Source: an uncultured Acidobacteriota bacterium (GTDB lineage: Bacteria; Acidobacteriota; Polarisedimenticolia; Polarisedimenticolales; JAIQFR01). From it: 64,000 nucleotides of DNA. The DNA lies in the NCBI GenBank assembly GCA_937864465.1, contig CALMJU010000099.1:40879-104878 (forward strand), read 5' to 3'. Both the position numbers and the translations under genes were made by a program. Of the stretch, positions 44,873 to 53,020 are shown piece after piece. The notes below the pieces were generated by a model. It was not told the DNA's origin, made no database searches, and saw nothing but the letters and a program-made list of their open reading frames with translations. Numbering within the stretch: the stretch's first letter is position 1; each line of letters begins with the position of its first letter.

Positions 44873-47068
44873 ATGCGTCGGCCCCGCGCCGCGCGCGCCG
44901 GCTCCCCCCGCGCCCTTCCGGCGCTCGTCGTCCTTGCGTCCGCGCTCGCGGTCCCGCCGGCTCGGGCGGAGGGGGTCACCGGGTACGCGGAGTGGGCGTA
45001 CGCGCGGACCGAGTCGTCGGACACGGACTCGCTCGGCACGCCGTCCGAAACCTTCGTCCGATCGTTCCGGCAGCGGTACAACCTGTCCTGGGAGCGGCGG
45101 CTCTTCCCGAACCTGCAGGTCCTGGTGGGCGGGCTCTACGAGCTGGAGCGCAGCAGGCCCGAAGCCGACGGAGCGGTTTTCGACTCGCGCGTCTCGAAGC
45201 TCCGGCCGTTCGTGCTCTTCCGGCTGCGCTCGCCCGAGTACCAGGCCGATCTCGGTTGGAGCAGGAACGAGGACCGGTCGAGGATCGAGGGGGAGTCCGT
45301 CTCGTCCCTGATCCGCGACACCTACAACGCGACCCTCGGGTGGTTCCCCGAGAAGCTGCCGAAGACGAGGTTCTACTGGATCCGGACCGACGAGCGCGAC
45401 GGCGACCGCACTGCGCGGGACGTGACGCAGGACTCCCTGCAGCTGCTCTCGGACTATCAGGCGGCCGGGCCCGTCACGATCCGCTACCGGGGATCCCGCG
45501 TCGAGACCTCGGACCGCGTCCTAGGGCTCGAGAGCAGCTCCCTTCTTCACACCGCGCGGCTGACCTACTCCGACGCGTTCTGGAACCGTCGGCTCACGGT
45601 CGACGCGGACTACAACGCGCAGTACCGGGAGATCGAGACGCGGACCCGCGGGACCGGAGAGATCGGCCTCGCGCTCTACCCCGCCGCCGGGCTGGCGTCG
45701 CTCGACGACACTCCCGAGGAGGATTCGCTCGCCCCGAATCCCGCGCTGATCGACGGGAACACGGAGTCCGGCGCCGGGATCGACCTCGGCCTCCCGGTCC
45801 CGGGGGCGGACGACCGGCCCAGGAACCTGGGGCTCGATTTCCGCATCTCGACCGAGGCGAACACCCTGTTCGTGTGGGTGGACCGGGAGCTCCGCTCCGA
45901 GGTGGCCGAGTCGTTCGCCTGGGAGATCTGGACGAGCGACGACGGCTTCCGCTGGGTTCGCCGCCAGCTCGTCTCGCCGGCCCCGTTCGGGCCGTTCCAG
46001 AATCGCTTCGAGATCCGCTTCTCGACGGCGACCTCGCGCTTCCTCAAGCTCGTCGTTCGCCCCCTGGTCGAGACGGTGCCGTACGCTTCGGAGTACCCGA
46101 ACATCCTCGTCACCGAGCTCGAAGCGGCGAATCGCGTCAGCGCCGCGGACGCGGAGGGCCGGGCGACGAGCCGCGGCGCGATCGCGGACCTCGGGGTGCG
46201 GGCGAGGATGACGGACAGGCCGCTGCTGTTCTACGAGCTCACGGGGTACTACAACAGCACGGGGAACCTCCCGGCCACCTGGAACCTCTCGAACGGATTC
46301 CTGCTGACGCATTCCTTCGACCGGGTGTGGTCCACGTCCGCGCGCTTCGCGCGGGAAGAGGGCCGGGAGCGCCAGCTCGATCGGACGGCCTACGTCTACT
46401 CGGCGTCGCTCTCGGCCGTGCCCCTCCCGGCGCTGCGGTGGAACCTGGTCTGGAGCGGCAAGGACGAGACGCTGGGCGGGTTCTCGCTCGACCAGGATAC
46501 TCTGTTCCTGTACTCGATCGCAGCCCTTCGCGAGGGGGTGGACCTGAACGTGGGGGTGGGCAGGAGCCTGACCACGAACGAGATCGGGCGCGAGGTGGAA
46601 GGGAAGCAGGCGAACGTCTCGCTCGCCCTCGCGCCGCATCCCCGGGCTACGTTCCACCTGAGCTGGCAGTCGCGCTCCGACGACTCGAGCGGAGGCGATC
46701 TGGCGGTCCCGATCCGCGCCTTCACCCGCGCCGCCGAGGGGAGCGTGGCGCTCCGGCCGCTCGACGCGCTCTACGCGTTCGCGTCGTTGCGGAGGGACTG
46801 GCGGGAGGGCGAGGAGCCCGTGGAGACCCGGAACGTCGCCCTGAGCTGGGTCCCGTTCCCCGACGGGGATCTCCACGTCAACCTCGGCTTCCACGAGATC
46901 TACAGAACCGATCTCGATTCCCTGCAGCGGACGTTCGCGCCGAGCCTCCGCTGGACGATCCGGGGAGGAACGTTCCTGGACCTGGCGTACCAGAGCCTGA
47001 AGCTCGATTCGCTCGTGGCTCATCTCGACACGAAGATCCTGAGCGCGACCCTCCGGATCGCGTTCTGA
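44873..47068 (+). CDS. outer-membrane beta-barrel with discoidin-like insert
   Basis: A 731-residue protein with a signal peptide (about 1-34). Long runs of alternating residues with aromatic girdles (RQRYNLSWERRLFPNLQVLVG, YQADLGWSRNEDRSRIEG) and a terminal Phe (LSATLRIAF) identify an outer-membrane barrel, roughly 20 or more strands. In the middle (about 320-425) is a jelly-roll resembling an F5/8-type C domain: WEIWTSDDGFRWVRRQL ... RFEIRFSTATSRFLKLVVRP. Position beside large cytochromes makes it the candidate porin of a porin-cytochrome conduit, but its sequence is not recognisably related to MtrB or OmbB. ATG 44873 has AGGA upstream. Confidence 0.85.
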   Translation: MRRPRAARAGSPRALPALVVLASALAVPPARAEGVTGYAEWAYARTESSDTDSLGTPSETFVRSFRQRYNLSWERRLFPNLQVLVGGLYELERSRPEADGAVFDSRVSKLRPFVLFRLRSPEYQADLGWSRNEDRSRIEGESVSSLIRDTYNATLGWFPEKLPKTRFYWIRTDERDGDRTARDVTQDSLQLLSDYQAAGPVTIRYRGSRVETSDRVLGLESSSLLHTARLTYSDAFWNRRLTVDADYNAQYREIETRTRGTGEIGLALYPAAGLASLDDTPEEDSLAPNPALIDGNTESGAGIDLGLPVPGADDRPRNLGLDFRISTEANTLFVWVDRELRSEVAESFAWEIWTSDDGFRWVRRQLVSPAPFGPFQNRFEIRFSTATSRFLKLVVRPLVETVPYASEYPNILVTELEAANRVSAADAEGRATSRGAIADLGVRARMTDRPLLFYELTGYYNSTGNLPATWNLSNGFLLTHSFDRVWSTSARFAREEGRERQLDRTAYVYSASLSAVPLPALRWNLVWSGKDETLGGFSLDQDTLFLYSIAALREGVDLNVGVGRSLTTNEIGREVEGKQANVSLALAPHPRATFHLSWQSRSDDSSGGDLAVPIRAFTRAAEGSVALRPLDALYAFASLRRDWREGEEPVETRNVALSWVPFPDGDLHVNLGFHEIYRTDLDSLQRTFAPSLRWTIRGGTFLDLAYQSLKLDSLVAHLDTKILSATLRIAF

Positions 47069-47110
47069 CGGATGGGTGTAGATTGGGACGGCGACATGAG
47101 GAGCGGCAGA

Positions 47111-47695
47111 ATGCGTACCTCCAGGTGCCTGCATCCGTTCGCGGCGTTCATCGTGCTCACCGCGGTCTCGTGCGCGGCGCGGCCGGCTCGCGTCACGGCG
47201 TTCCACGACCCGAACATGGACTTCACCCTGGTGAAGACCGCCGCCGTGATGCCGTTCGTCAACCTCACCCCGTCGCAGCCGGCCGCGGAGAGGGTGAGGG
47301 ACGTCTTCATGACGATGCTCCAGGCCACGGGCGAGATCTACGTGCTTCCCCCGGGCGAGGTGGCGAGGGGGATCTCCCGGGCGGCGATCTCGAACTCGGC
47401 GGCTCCCACGCCGGCGGAAACGGTCGCGCTGGCCAAGATCGTCGGCGCCGACGTGATCGTGACGGGGACTCTCCGGGAGTACGGGGAGGTCCGATCGGGG
47501 TCGAGCGCCGCGAACGTCATCTCCCTGAGCCTCCAGATGATGGAGTCCCAGACCGGCCGCATCGTGTGGAGCGGCTCGGCGAGACGGGGCGGCGTCGACG
47601 CCGCGGACCGGCTCTTCGGCGGCGGCGGGGAGGCGATGGACGTGGTGACGGAGAGGGCGGTGGCGGACCTGCTCGACCAGCTCTTCGCGCAGTAG
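47111..47695 (+). CDS. LpoB/CsgG-like outer-membrane lipoprotein
   Basis: A 194-residue putative lipoprotein (signal ending VLTAVSC). The domain TAAVMPFVNLTPSQPAAERVRDVFM ... IVGADVIVTGTLREYGEV ... LQMMESQTGRIVWSGSA has the TolB-N/anticodon-binding-like fold order shared by LpoB, FlgO and CsgG. ATG 47111 has GAGGAG 7 nt before it; in-frame ATGs at 47072 and 47096 have none. CsgG itself is the curli-secretion channel and LpoB activates PBP1B; which analogy applies here is unknown. It sits between the barrel and a double-domain relative. Confidence 0.82.
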   Translation: MRTSRCLHPFAAFIVLTAVSCAARPARVTAFHDPNMDFTLVKTAAVMPFVNLTPSQPAAERVRDVFMTMLQATGEIYVLPPGEVARGISRAAISNSAAPTPAETVALAKIVGADVIVTGTLREYGEVRSGSSAANVISLSLQMMESQTGRIVWSGSARRGGVDAADRLFGGGGEAMDVVTERAVADLLDQLFAQ

Positions 47696-47727
47696 GCGGC
47701 GCTCTTTCCCGGGCGGGGTCGTTCACG

Positions 47728-48900
47728 ATGCGCGGAAGGCTCGAGCGGCGGAGGCCGCGGTCCCGCGGACCCGTCGGGGCCGTGGTCCTAGCCGCGGCCT
47801 TGGCGTTCGCGGCGGGGGCCTCGCGGGCCGCGGGGCCCCCCGACCTCCCGGCGGAGGGAGTCGTCGCCGTGCTGCCGCCGGAGAACCTCGGCGGATCGCC
47901 GGCGCCGCTCGCGGAGATCCGCGGGGCGTTCCGCGTCGCGCTCGAGGAGCGATCGATCCGGGTCCTCGACGAGGCGACGCTCGATTCCTTCCTCGCGTCG
48001 CGGAGGCTGCGGCACACCGGCGGCCTTTCGGCGGAGGCGGCGAAGGCGCTTCTCGAAGAGACGGGCGCGGGCTTCGCCCTGATCACGTCCGTCGACCTCC
48101 ACGAGGACTCCCCGCACCCCAAGGTCGCCATGACGTCCCGGCTCGTGTCGGCGGGAAGGGAGGCGGAGATCGTCTGGATGGACTCGGTCGACGCGGTGGC
48201 GGCCGAGTCGCCCGGCCTGCTCGGGATGCATCGGGCCGGCGACGCCGGGGTCCTCCGGGAGCGCGTGATCGTTGAGCTCGCGGACGGTGTCGCGGCCCGC
48301 TTCCGGGAGCCGACGGGAGCCTCGGGGAAGGTCGGCGAGGGCGCGCCTCGCGCGGCGAGGCGGTTCCGGCCTCGCACCTTCCACCGGTCCCCCGGGCCGG
48401 CGCCCGGGGAGGGGCGGATCCGCGTCGCCGTGATGCCGTTCCGCAACGACTCCGGGCGGGCGGACGCGGGGAACCTCGTCGCCTTGCAATTCGTCCGCCG
48501 TCTCGCCGCCTGGCCCGGGGTCGAGGTCGTGGAGCCGGGGGTCGTCCGGGAGGTCCTGCTTCGGGCGCGTCTCATTCAGGCCGAAGGGATCTCGTTGCCG
48601 CAAGCCGACCTGGTCCGCGAGCTCCTCGATGCGGACGTCGTCGTCGCCGGACGGGTGGACGAGTGGCGGGACGCCCCGGGCGACGGACTGGTTCCCAGCG
48701 TGTCGTTCTCCGCGCGGGGCATCGACACGCGGACGCGTCGCGTCGTCTGGGCTTCGACCACGGGGTGCCGGGGAGATCGGGGAGTCTTCTTCTTCGGCGT
48801 CGGACGGAAGCGCACCGCGAACGCCCTGGCGGCCGAGATCGTGCTCGGGGTGGTCGAGCGCGCGCTGGGCGAGCGGCGGGGCGCGCCGCGGAGCGAGTGA
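47728..48900 (+). CDS. exported protein with two CsgG/FlgO-like domains
   Basis: A 390-residue protein with a signal peptide (about 1-35). It contains two copies of the domain seen in the preceding lipoprotein: VVAVLPPENLGGSPAPLAEIR ... LEETGAGFALITSVDLHE (about 45-150) and RVAVMPFRNDSGRADAGN ... LDADVVVAGRVDEWRD ... DTRTRRVVWAST (about 230-380). No lipobox is seen. Tandem copies suggest a periplasmic or outer-membrane assembly factor working with the lipoprotein. It starts 32 nt after it and 100 nt before the foldase gene. Confidence 0.82.
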   Translation: MRGRLERRRPRSRGPVGAVVLAAALAFAAGASRAAGPPDLPAEGVVAVLPPENLGGSPAPLAEIRGAFRVALEERSIRVLDEATLDSFLASRRLRHTGGLSAEAAKALLEETGAGFALITSVDLHEDSPHPKVAMTSRLVSAGREAEIVWMDSVDAVAAESPGLLGMHRAGDAGVLRERVIVELADGVAARFREPTGASGKVGEGAPRAARRFRPRTFHRSPGPAPGEGRIRVAVMPFRNDSGRADAGNLVALQFVRRLAAWPGVEVVEPGVVREVLLRARLIQAEGISLPQADLVRELLDADVVVAGRVDEWRDAPGDGLVPSVSFSARGIDTRTRRVVWASTTGCRGDRGVFFFGVGRKRTANALAAEIVLGVVERALGERRGAPRSE

Positions 48901-48999
48901 GGGGTCGGGCGGGCCCCTTCCGGCCGTCCGGGACATCCGGTGGTAGCCTGGAACGACGGCGCGCCCCACGTTCGGGACGGCGCCGCAGAGGGGGACGGG

Positions 49000-50706
49000 A
49001 TGGGTGTTCGTTTCCTCCGCCTCGCGGCCGTCTGGCTCGCGGCTTCGGTCGGGGCCGGCGCCGCCGCCGGGACGGCCGGGGTCCCGGTCGCGGAGGGGGC
49101 GGAAGCCCTGGCGGTGGTCAACGGCGAGCCGGTGACCCTCGGCGAGCTCAGGCTGCAGATCGCCGCCTTCCACGCGTCCCTGGGGGCCCGGCCGGAAGGC
49201 GGCGCCGGCCGTCCCGACGCCGCCGGCGTCCTGGACCGGATGATCCGGGCGAAGCTGGTCGCGCTGGAAGCGGAGAACATGGGTCTCGACGAGCAGCCGG
49301 AGGTCGTGGCCGCGGTCGGGGCGTTCGAGAGGGAGCAGCGGAGGAGGCTGCTCTACGATCTCGAGGTGGCCGGAATCGAGCGCGGCGACCCGGAGGTGGC
49401 GGATCGCCTGTACCGGAGAACGGCCGGCCGCTACCGCGTGTCGTCCGTCCTGTTCGAGGACGCGGCCGAGGCCGGGAAGCTGGTGTCCGCCGTCCGCGCC
49501 GGCGAGGACTACGACGCGCTCGCGCGGCAGGCGGTCGCCGCGGGCCGGGCGAGGCCGGGAGACGACGGCGTCTGGATGGGCGGCGGGGATCTGCGTCCGG
49601 AGGTGGAGGCCGTGGTCGCGGGTCTCGCGCCGGGCCAGACGGCCGGTCCCCTGCCGCTCGCCGGAGGCGCGGCGGTGATCCGGCTCCTGGAGGCGGGCCT
49701 CCCCGACGATCCGGCAGCGAGGAGGCGGGCGGAAGAGGAGGCGCTCAGGGAGCGCAAGGTCGAAGCGCTCCGGAGATTCGGCGAGTCGCTCCGACGGAGG
49801 TATTGCAGGATCGACCGTGAGGTCCTGAACGGGATCGATTACGACGCGCCGGAGCCCGGGTTCGCCGCCTACTCGAAGGACGCGCGGATCGTCGCGAGGG
49901 TGGACGGAGGAGAGGCGGTCACCGTGGCGGCCCTCACGGAGGCTCTGCAGAAGAAGTTCTACCACGGGGCGGATAGCCCGAACCCGAGGAGAAGATACGC
50001 GGAGCTGAAGGAGGAGGTGCTCGACGACATGCTGCTGCGCCGCGCGGCCGATCTCGAGGCGCGGCGGCGCGGGCTCGACCGGAGCCCCGCGTTCCTGTCG
50101 AGTGCCCGGGGTTTTCGCGAGGAGCTGCTCTTCGGCGCTTTCGTCCGGAGGGTCATCGATCCGGAGATCCGGGTCGAAGAGGCAGCCGTGAGAAGGCACT
50201 ACGAGGAGAACCGCGCCGACTTCGAGGCCCCAGGGCAGCTGCGGCTCCGGGCCCTCTCCTTCGGCGCGAGGGCGGACGCCGACGCGGCGATCGCGCGGCT
50301 GAGGGAGGGAGCGGCGTTCGAATGGCTCCGCGGCAACGCCCGCGGGCAGGTCGCCCCGACGGAGGGCGCGCGCGCGCTCGAGCTCCCCTCGGGGCCCGTC
50401 TCCGTGACGGACCTGCCCGAGGGCCTCCGGAGCGTCCTCGCGGGCGCGAAGGCGGGGGACGAGCGCCTCTACGAGGACCCGGAAGGATCGTGGCACGTGA
50501 TCCAGGTGCGGGAGGTGCGGCCGCCCGAGCCGGTGCCGTTCGAGACGGTCCGGGCGCGGATCGCGGCGAGGCTCGAGGACGAGGCGCGAAGGAAGGCCGT
50601 GGAGGAATGGGCCGCCAGGCTTCGGGAGATCTACGAGGTCGAGGTCCTCGTCGATCCCGCGGGGCTCGACCGCATGCTGCTCGGCGGGGCGGCGGGCGCG
50701 CCCTGA
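49000..50706 (+). CDS. periplasmic SurA-like foldase with two parvulin-like regions
   Basis: A 568-residue exported protein (signal peptide about 1-25). SurA_N-type helices (AVVNGEPVTLGELRLQI, MIRAKLVALEAENMGLDEQPEV) precede one degenerate parvulin-like region (YRVSSVLFEDAAEAGKLV ... RPGDDGVWMGGGDL, about 145-230), and the whole order repeats: VDGGEAVTVAALTEAL and LKEEVLDDMLLRRAA, then LRLRALSFGARADADAAI ... GSWHVIQVREV (about 420-510). It is effectively two tandem foldase halves. An extended -10 TGGTAGCCT (48941-48949) may give it its own promoter. Given its place, the client is probably the barrel, the cytochromes or the filament subunit. Confidence 0.85.
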   Translation: MGVRFLRLAAVWLAASVGAGAAAGTAGVPVAEGAEALAVVNGEPVTLGELRLQIAAFHASLGARPEGGAGRPDAAGVLDRMIRAKLVALEAENMGLDEQPEVVAAVGAFEREQRRRLLYDLEVAGIERGDPEVADRLYRRTAGRYRVSSVLFEDAAEAGKLVSAVRAGEDYDALARQAVAAGRARPGDDGVWMGGGDLRPEVEAVVAGLAPGQTAGPLPLAGGAAVIRLLEAGLPDDPAARRRAEEEALRERKVEALRRFGESLRRRYCRIDREVLNGIDYDAPEPGFAAYSKDARIVARVDGGEAVTVAALTEALQKKFYHGADSPNPRRRYAELKEEVLDDMLLRRAADLEARRRGLDRSPAFLSSARGFREELLFGAFVRRVIDPEIRVEEAAVRRHYEENRADFEAPGQLRLRALSFGARADADAAIARLREGAAFEWLRGNARGQVAPTEGARALELPSGPVSVTDLPEGLRSVLAGAKAGDERLYEDPEGSWHVIQVREVRPPEPVPFETVRARIAARLEDEARRKAVEEWAARLREIYEVEVLVDPAGLDRMLLGGAAGAP

Positions 50707-50750
50707 GAACGGGCGCGGCAGCGGCCGCCTCCGAAGCGGGACGGTGTCGC

Positions 50751-52199
50751 ATGGGCCAGGTGCCGGTCGCCGAGCGGATCGACGCCTTCCGATGGCGGAT
50801 CCCGAGGTCCGGCGCAATGCGCGCCGACGGAATCGTCTTCGCGAGCGACCGCCTGATGGAGGATCTGCGCGAGGACCCTGCCCTCGCGCAGGTGGCGAAC
50901 GTCGCGTGCCTCCCGGGCATCGTCGGCCGGTCCCTCGCGATGCCGGACGTGCACTGGGGCTACGGGTTCGCCATCGGAGGGGTGGCCGCGTTCGACGCCG
51001 AGGACGGCGTCGTCTCTCCCGGCGGAGTGGGCTACGACATCAACTGCGGAGTAAGGCTCCTCCGGTCGAGCCTCGATCGCGACGCGGTCCGTCCGCACGT
51101 TGCCCGTCTCCTCACGGAGCTTTTCGAGACGATCCCCACCGGCGTCGGCTCGCACCGGCGCGACGAGGCGCTCACGCCGCGCGAGGAGCGCGAAGTGCTC
51201 GTCCGGGGCGCGGCGTGGGTCGTCGAGCGGGGGTGGGGCTGGGCGTCCGACCTGGAGGCGATCGAGGCGGGCGGGGCGCTGCCGGGGGCGGAGCCGGACG
51301 CGCTTTCCGAGCGGGCGCTCGAGCGGGGTCGCCCGCAGCTCGGAACCGTGGGGAGCGGGAACCACTTCGTCGAGGTCGGGTTCGTGGACGAGATCTTCGA
51401 CCGGGCCGCCGCCGACGCCTTCGGGCTGAGGCCGGGCGGCGTCACCGTGATGATCCACTCCGGCTCTCGCGGGCTCGGCTACCAGGTCTGCGACGACGCC
51501 GTCAAGGGGATGGTGAAGGCGGCGGCGCGGTACGGCATCGATCTCCCGGATCGCCAGCTCTGCTGCGCACCGCTCGGCTCCCCCGAGGCGAAACGGTACC
51601 TGGCGGCGATGGCGTGCGCCGCGAACTACGCCTTCGCGAACCGGCAGCGGATGGCCCACGGCGTGCGCGAGGCGTTCGAGCGCGCCCTCGGGACGTCGCC
51701 CCGCGAGCACGGCCTGCACACGCTCTACGACGTCTGCCACAACGTCGCGAAGTTCGAGACTCACGAGGTGGAGGGGCGCCCCCGCCGGCTGTGCGTGCAC
51801 CGCAAGGGAGCGACCCGCTCGTTTCCCGCCGGCCATCCGGAGGTGCCGCCGCGCTATCGCGAGGTGGGGCAGCCGGTGCTGATCCCCGGCGACATGGGAC
51901 GCTGCTCGTTCGTGCTCGTCGGCCTTCCGGGAGCCATGGGGGAGAGCTTCGGCAGCACCTGCCATGGCGCGGGGCGCGTGATGAGCCGGACCGCGGCCAA
52001 GAGCGCCGCGAGAGGCCGCGCCCTCCTGCGCGAGCTGGCCGATCGGGGAGTCCAGGTCCGCTCCGCGGGCATGGCCACGGTCGCCGAGGAGATGCCGGAG
52101 GCCTACAAGGACGTCCGCGACGTCGTGGAGGTTGTCGAAGGCGCGGGCCTGTCCCGGAAGGTCGCCCGCATCGTGCCGATGGGAGTGATCAAGGGCTGA
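50751..52199 (+). CDS. rtcB: RNA-splicing ligase RtcB
   Basis: The 482-residue length matches RtcB. Its Mn/GMP site is intact: PDVHWGYGFAIGG, GGVGYDINCGVR (metal Cys), TVGSGNHFVEV, HSGSRGLGYQV, YDVCHNVAKFE, HRKGATRSFP and the guanylylated His in STCHGAGRVMSR. RtcB joins 2',3'-cyclic phosphate and 5'-OH RNA ends in repair. Its activator archease is encoded at 36051-36482. It lies 44 nt after the foldase gene and may be read through from that operon, an odd neighbour for electron-transfer genes. A hairpin terminator follows. Confidence 0.96.
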   Translation: MGQVPVAERIDAFRWRIPRSGAMRADGIVFASDRLMEDLREDPALAQVANVACLPGIVGRSLAMPDVHWGYGFAIGGVAAFDAEDGVVSPGGVGYDINCGVRLLRSSLDRDAVRPHVARLLTELFETIPTGVGSHRRDEALTPREEREVLVRGAAWVVERGWGWASDLEAIEAGGALPGAEPDALSERALERGRPQLGTVGSGNHFVEVGFVDEIFDRAAADAFGLRPGGVTVMIHSGSRGLGYQVCDDAVKGMVKAAARYGIDLPDRQLCCAPLGSPEAKRYLAAMACAANYAFANRQRMAHGVREAFERALGTSPREHGLHTLYDVCHNVAKFETHEVEGRPRRLCVHRKGATRSFPAGHPEVPPRYREVGQPVLIPGDMGRCSFVLVGLPGAMGESFGSTCHGAGRVMSRTAAKSAARGRALLRELADRGVQVRSAGMATVAEEMPEAYKDVRDVVEVVEGAGLSRKVARIVPMGVIKG

Positions 52200-52222
52200 G
52201 CCGAGGCGGCCCGAGACGAAAC

Positions 52223-52250
52223 GAGGCGGCCCCAAGGGGGGCCGCCTCTT
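52223..52250 (+). terminator. terminator after rtcB
   Basis: An 11-bp stem GAGGCGGCCCC / GGGGCCGCCTC (52223-52233, 52238-52248) with an AAGG loop and a short TT. It also lies just downstream of the convergent tetrahaem cytochrome gene and may serve both. Confidence 0.7.
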
Positions 52251-52287
52251 GCCATACCGTCCAAGGAACTCCGGCGGGCGGGGAAAG

Positions 52288-52659
52288 CTACGCCTTCGCC
52301 TTCTTGTGGCAGGTCGGGCACTTCTTGTCCGGGGCCTTCTTGCCGGCGGCCAAGAGACTCTCGTGGCAGCCCTGGCAGTTCTTGTGGACCGCGTCCTTGA
52401 GCTTCAGGACCGCTCCCTTCGTTTCCTTGGCGTCGTGGCAGTCGGAGCAGCGGTCCTTCTGCGCCATGTCCTTCACGGCGTGATGGCAGTCCTCGCACTT
52501 GGCCCCGGCGGCCACGTGGGCCTTGTGCTCGAACGTCACGGTCCCCATGTTGGACTCGAACTTGAGCGTCTCCTTGCCCGCCGGGATCTCGGCGGCCGTC
52601 GCGAGGACGCCCAGCAAGAACAGCCCGGCCACCAGCAGCACCGCTTTCCTCACCGTCAT
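52288..52659 (-). CDS. small tetrahaem cytochrome (c3/c7-like) periplasmic carrier
   Basis: About 123 residues with a signal peptide (about 1-23). Four CXXCH motifs (CEDCH, CSDCH, CQGCH, CPTCH) in a mature chain of about 100 residues, with extra His in VTFEHKAHVAAGAKCEDCHH, give a class III cytochrome (c3-like). Geobacter PpcA-type c7 has three haems; this has four. Such proteins shuttle electrons across the periplasm. AGGAGG lies 1 nt before ATG 52659 but 6-7 nt before the in-frame GTG 52653, so GTG may be the real start. It is divergent from the CBS gene. Confidence 0.92.
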   Translation of the reverse strand: MTVRKAVLLVAGLFLLGVLATAAEIPAGKETLKFESNMGTVTFEHKAHVAAGAKCEDCHHAVKDMAQKDRCSDCHDAKETKGAVLKLKDAVHKNCQGCHESLLAAGKKAPDKKCPTCHKKAKA

Positions 52660-53020
52660 CCCTCCTCTCTTCGGGAGGCCGGGATCCTCGCCCCGGCCCC
52701 GTAGGTTGGCCGCCCGCCTCCCCGGCGCTCCGCGGCCGACTCCACCTCGTTAGGCTACCACAGCTCGGTCCCCCGTGTCGCCGCTCCTCCCATCCGGGGG
52801 CCAGGAGCGCATGCGATTCCCGTGCCCGGCGGCCCGCCGGAGCGCCTGCGATCTCCTGGTCCTCGAGGAGGCCGAAAAACGCTGCGACTCGGCGACGATC
52901 GCCGGGCGGCCCGCCGCCGGCCGGGGCCGGCGGCCACGCGGTGCGTCCTCTCCGGAGTGCTTCCCGACCCCCCATGGTGATACGATGGCGCGCGCCGCGA
53001 CCGGCGACGGAGGCTACGTC
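52660..53020. other. 361-bp divergent intergenic region with candidate promoters
   Basis: Toward the cytochrome (minus): an extended -10 TGG-TAGCCT (52752-52760) with GCGACA 18 bp before it (52776-52781). Toward the CBS gene (plus): an extended -10 TGA-TACGAT (52978-52986) that overlaps the in-frame ATG at 52985, arguing for ATG 53021. The middle (52790-52950) shows no further gene or repeat that I can support. Confidence 0.4.

Noticed and set aside
44992..47727. Very long open frame running over the barrel gene into the CsgG-like gene
   Set aside because: Only the part from ATG 47728 has a signal peptide and real domains; the rest is Arg/Gly/Pro-rich shadow of the barrel gene, an effect of high GC.
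52775..53020. Longer N-terminus for the CBS protein
   Set aside because: The extension lacks domain character, and the extended -10 at 52978-52986 would place its start before transcription begins.
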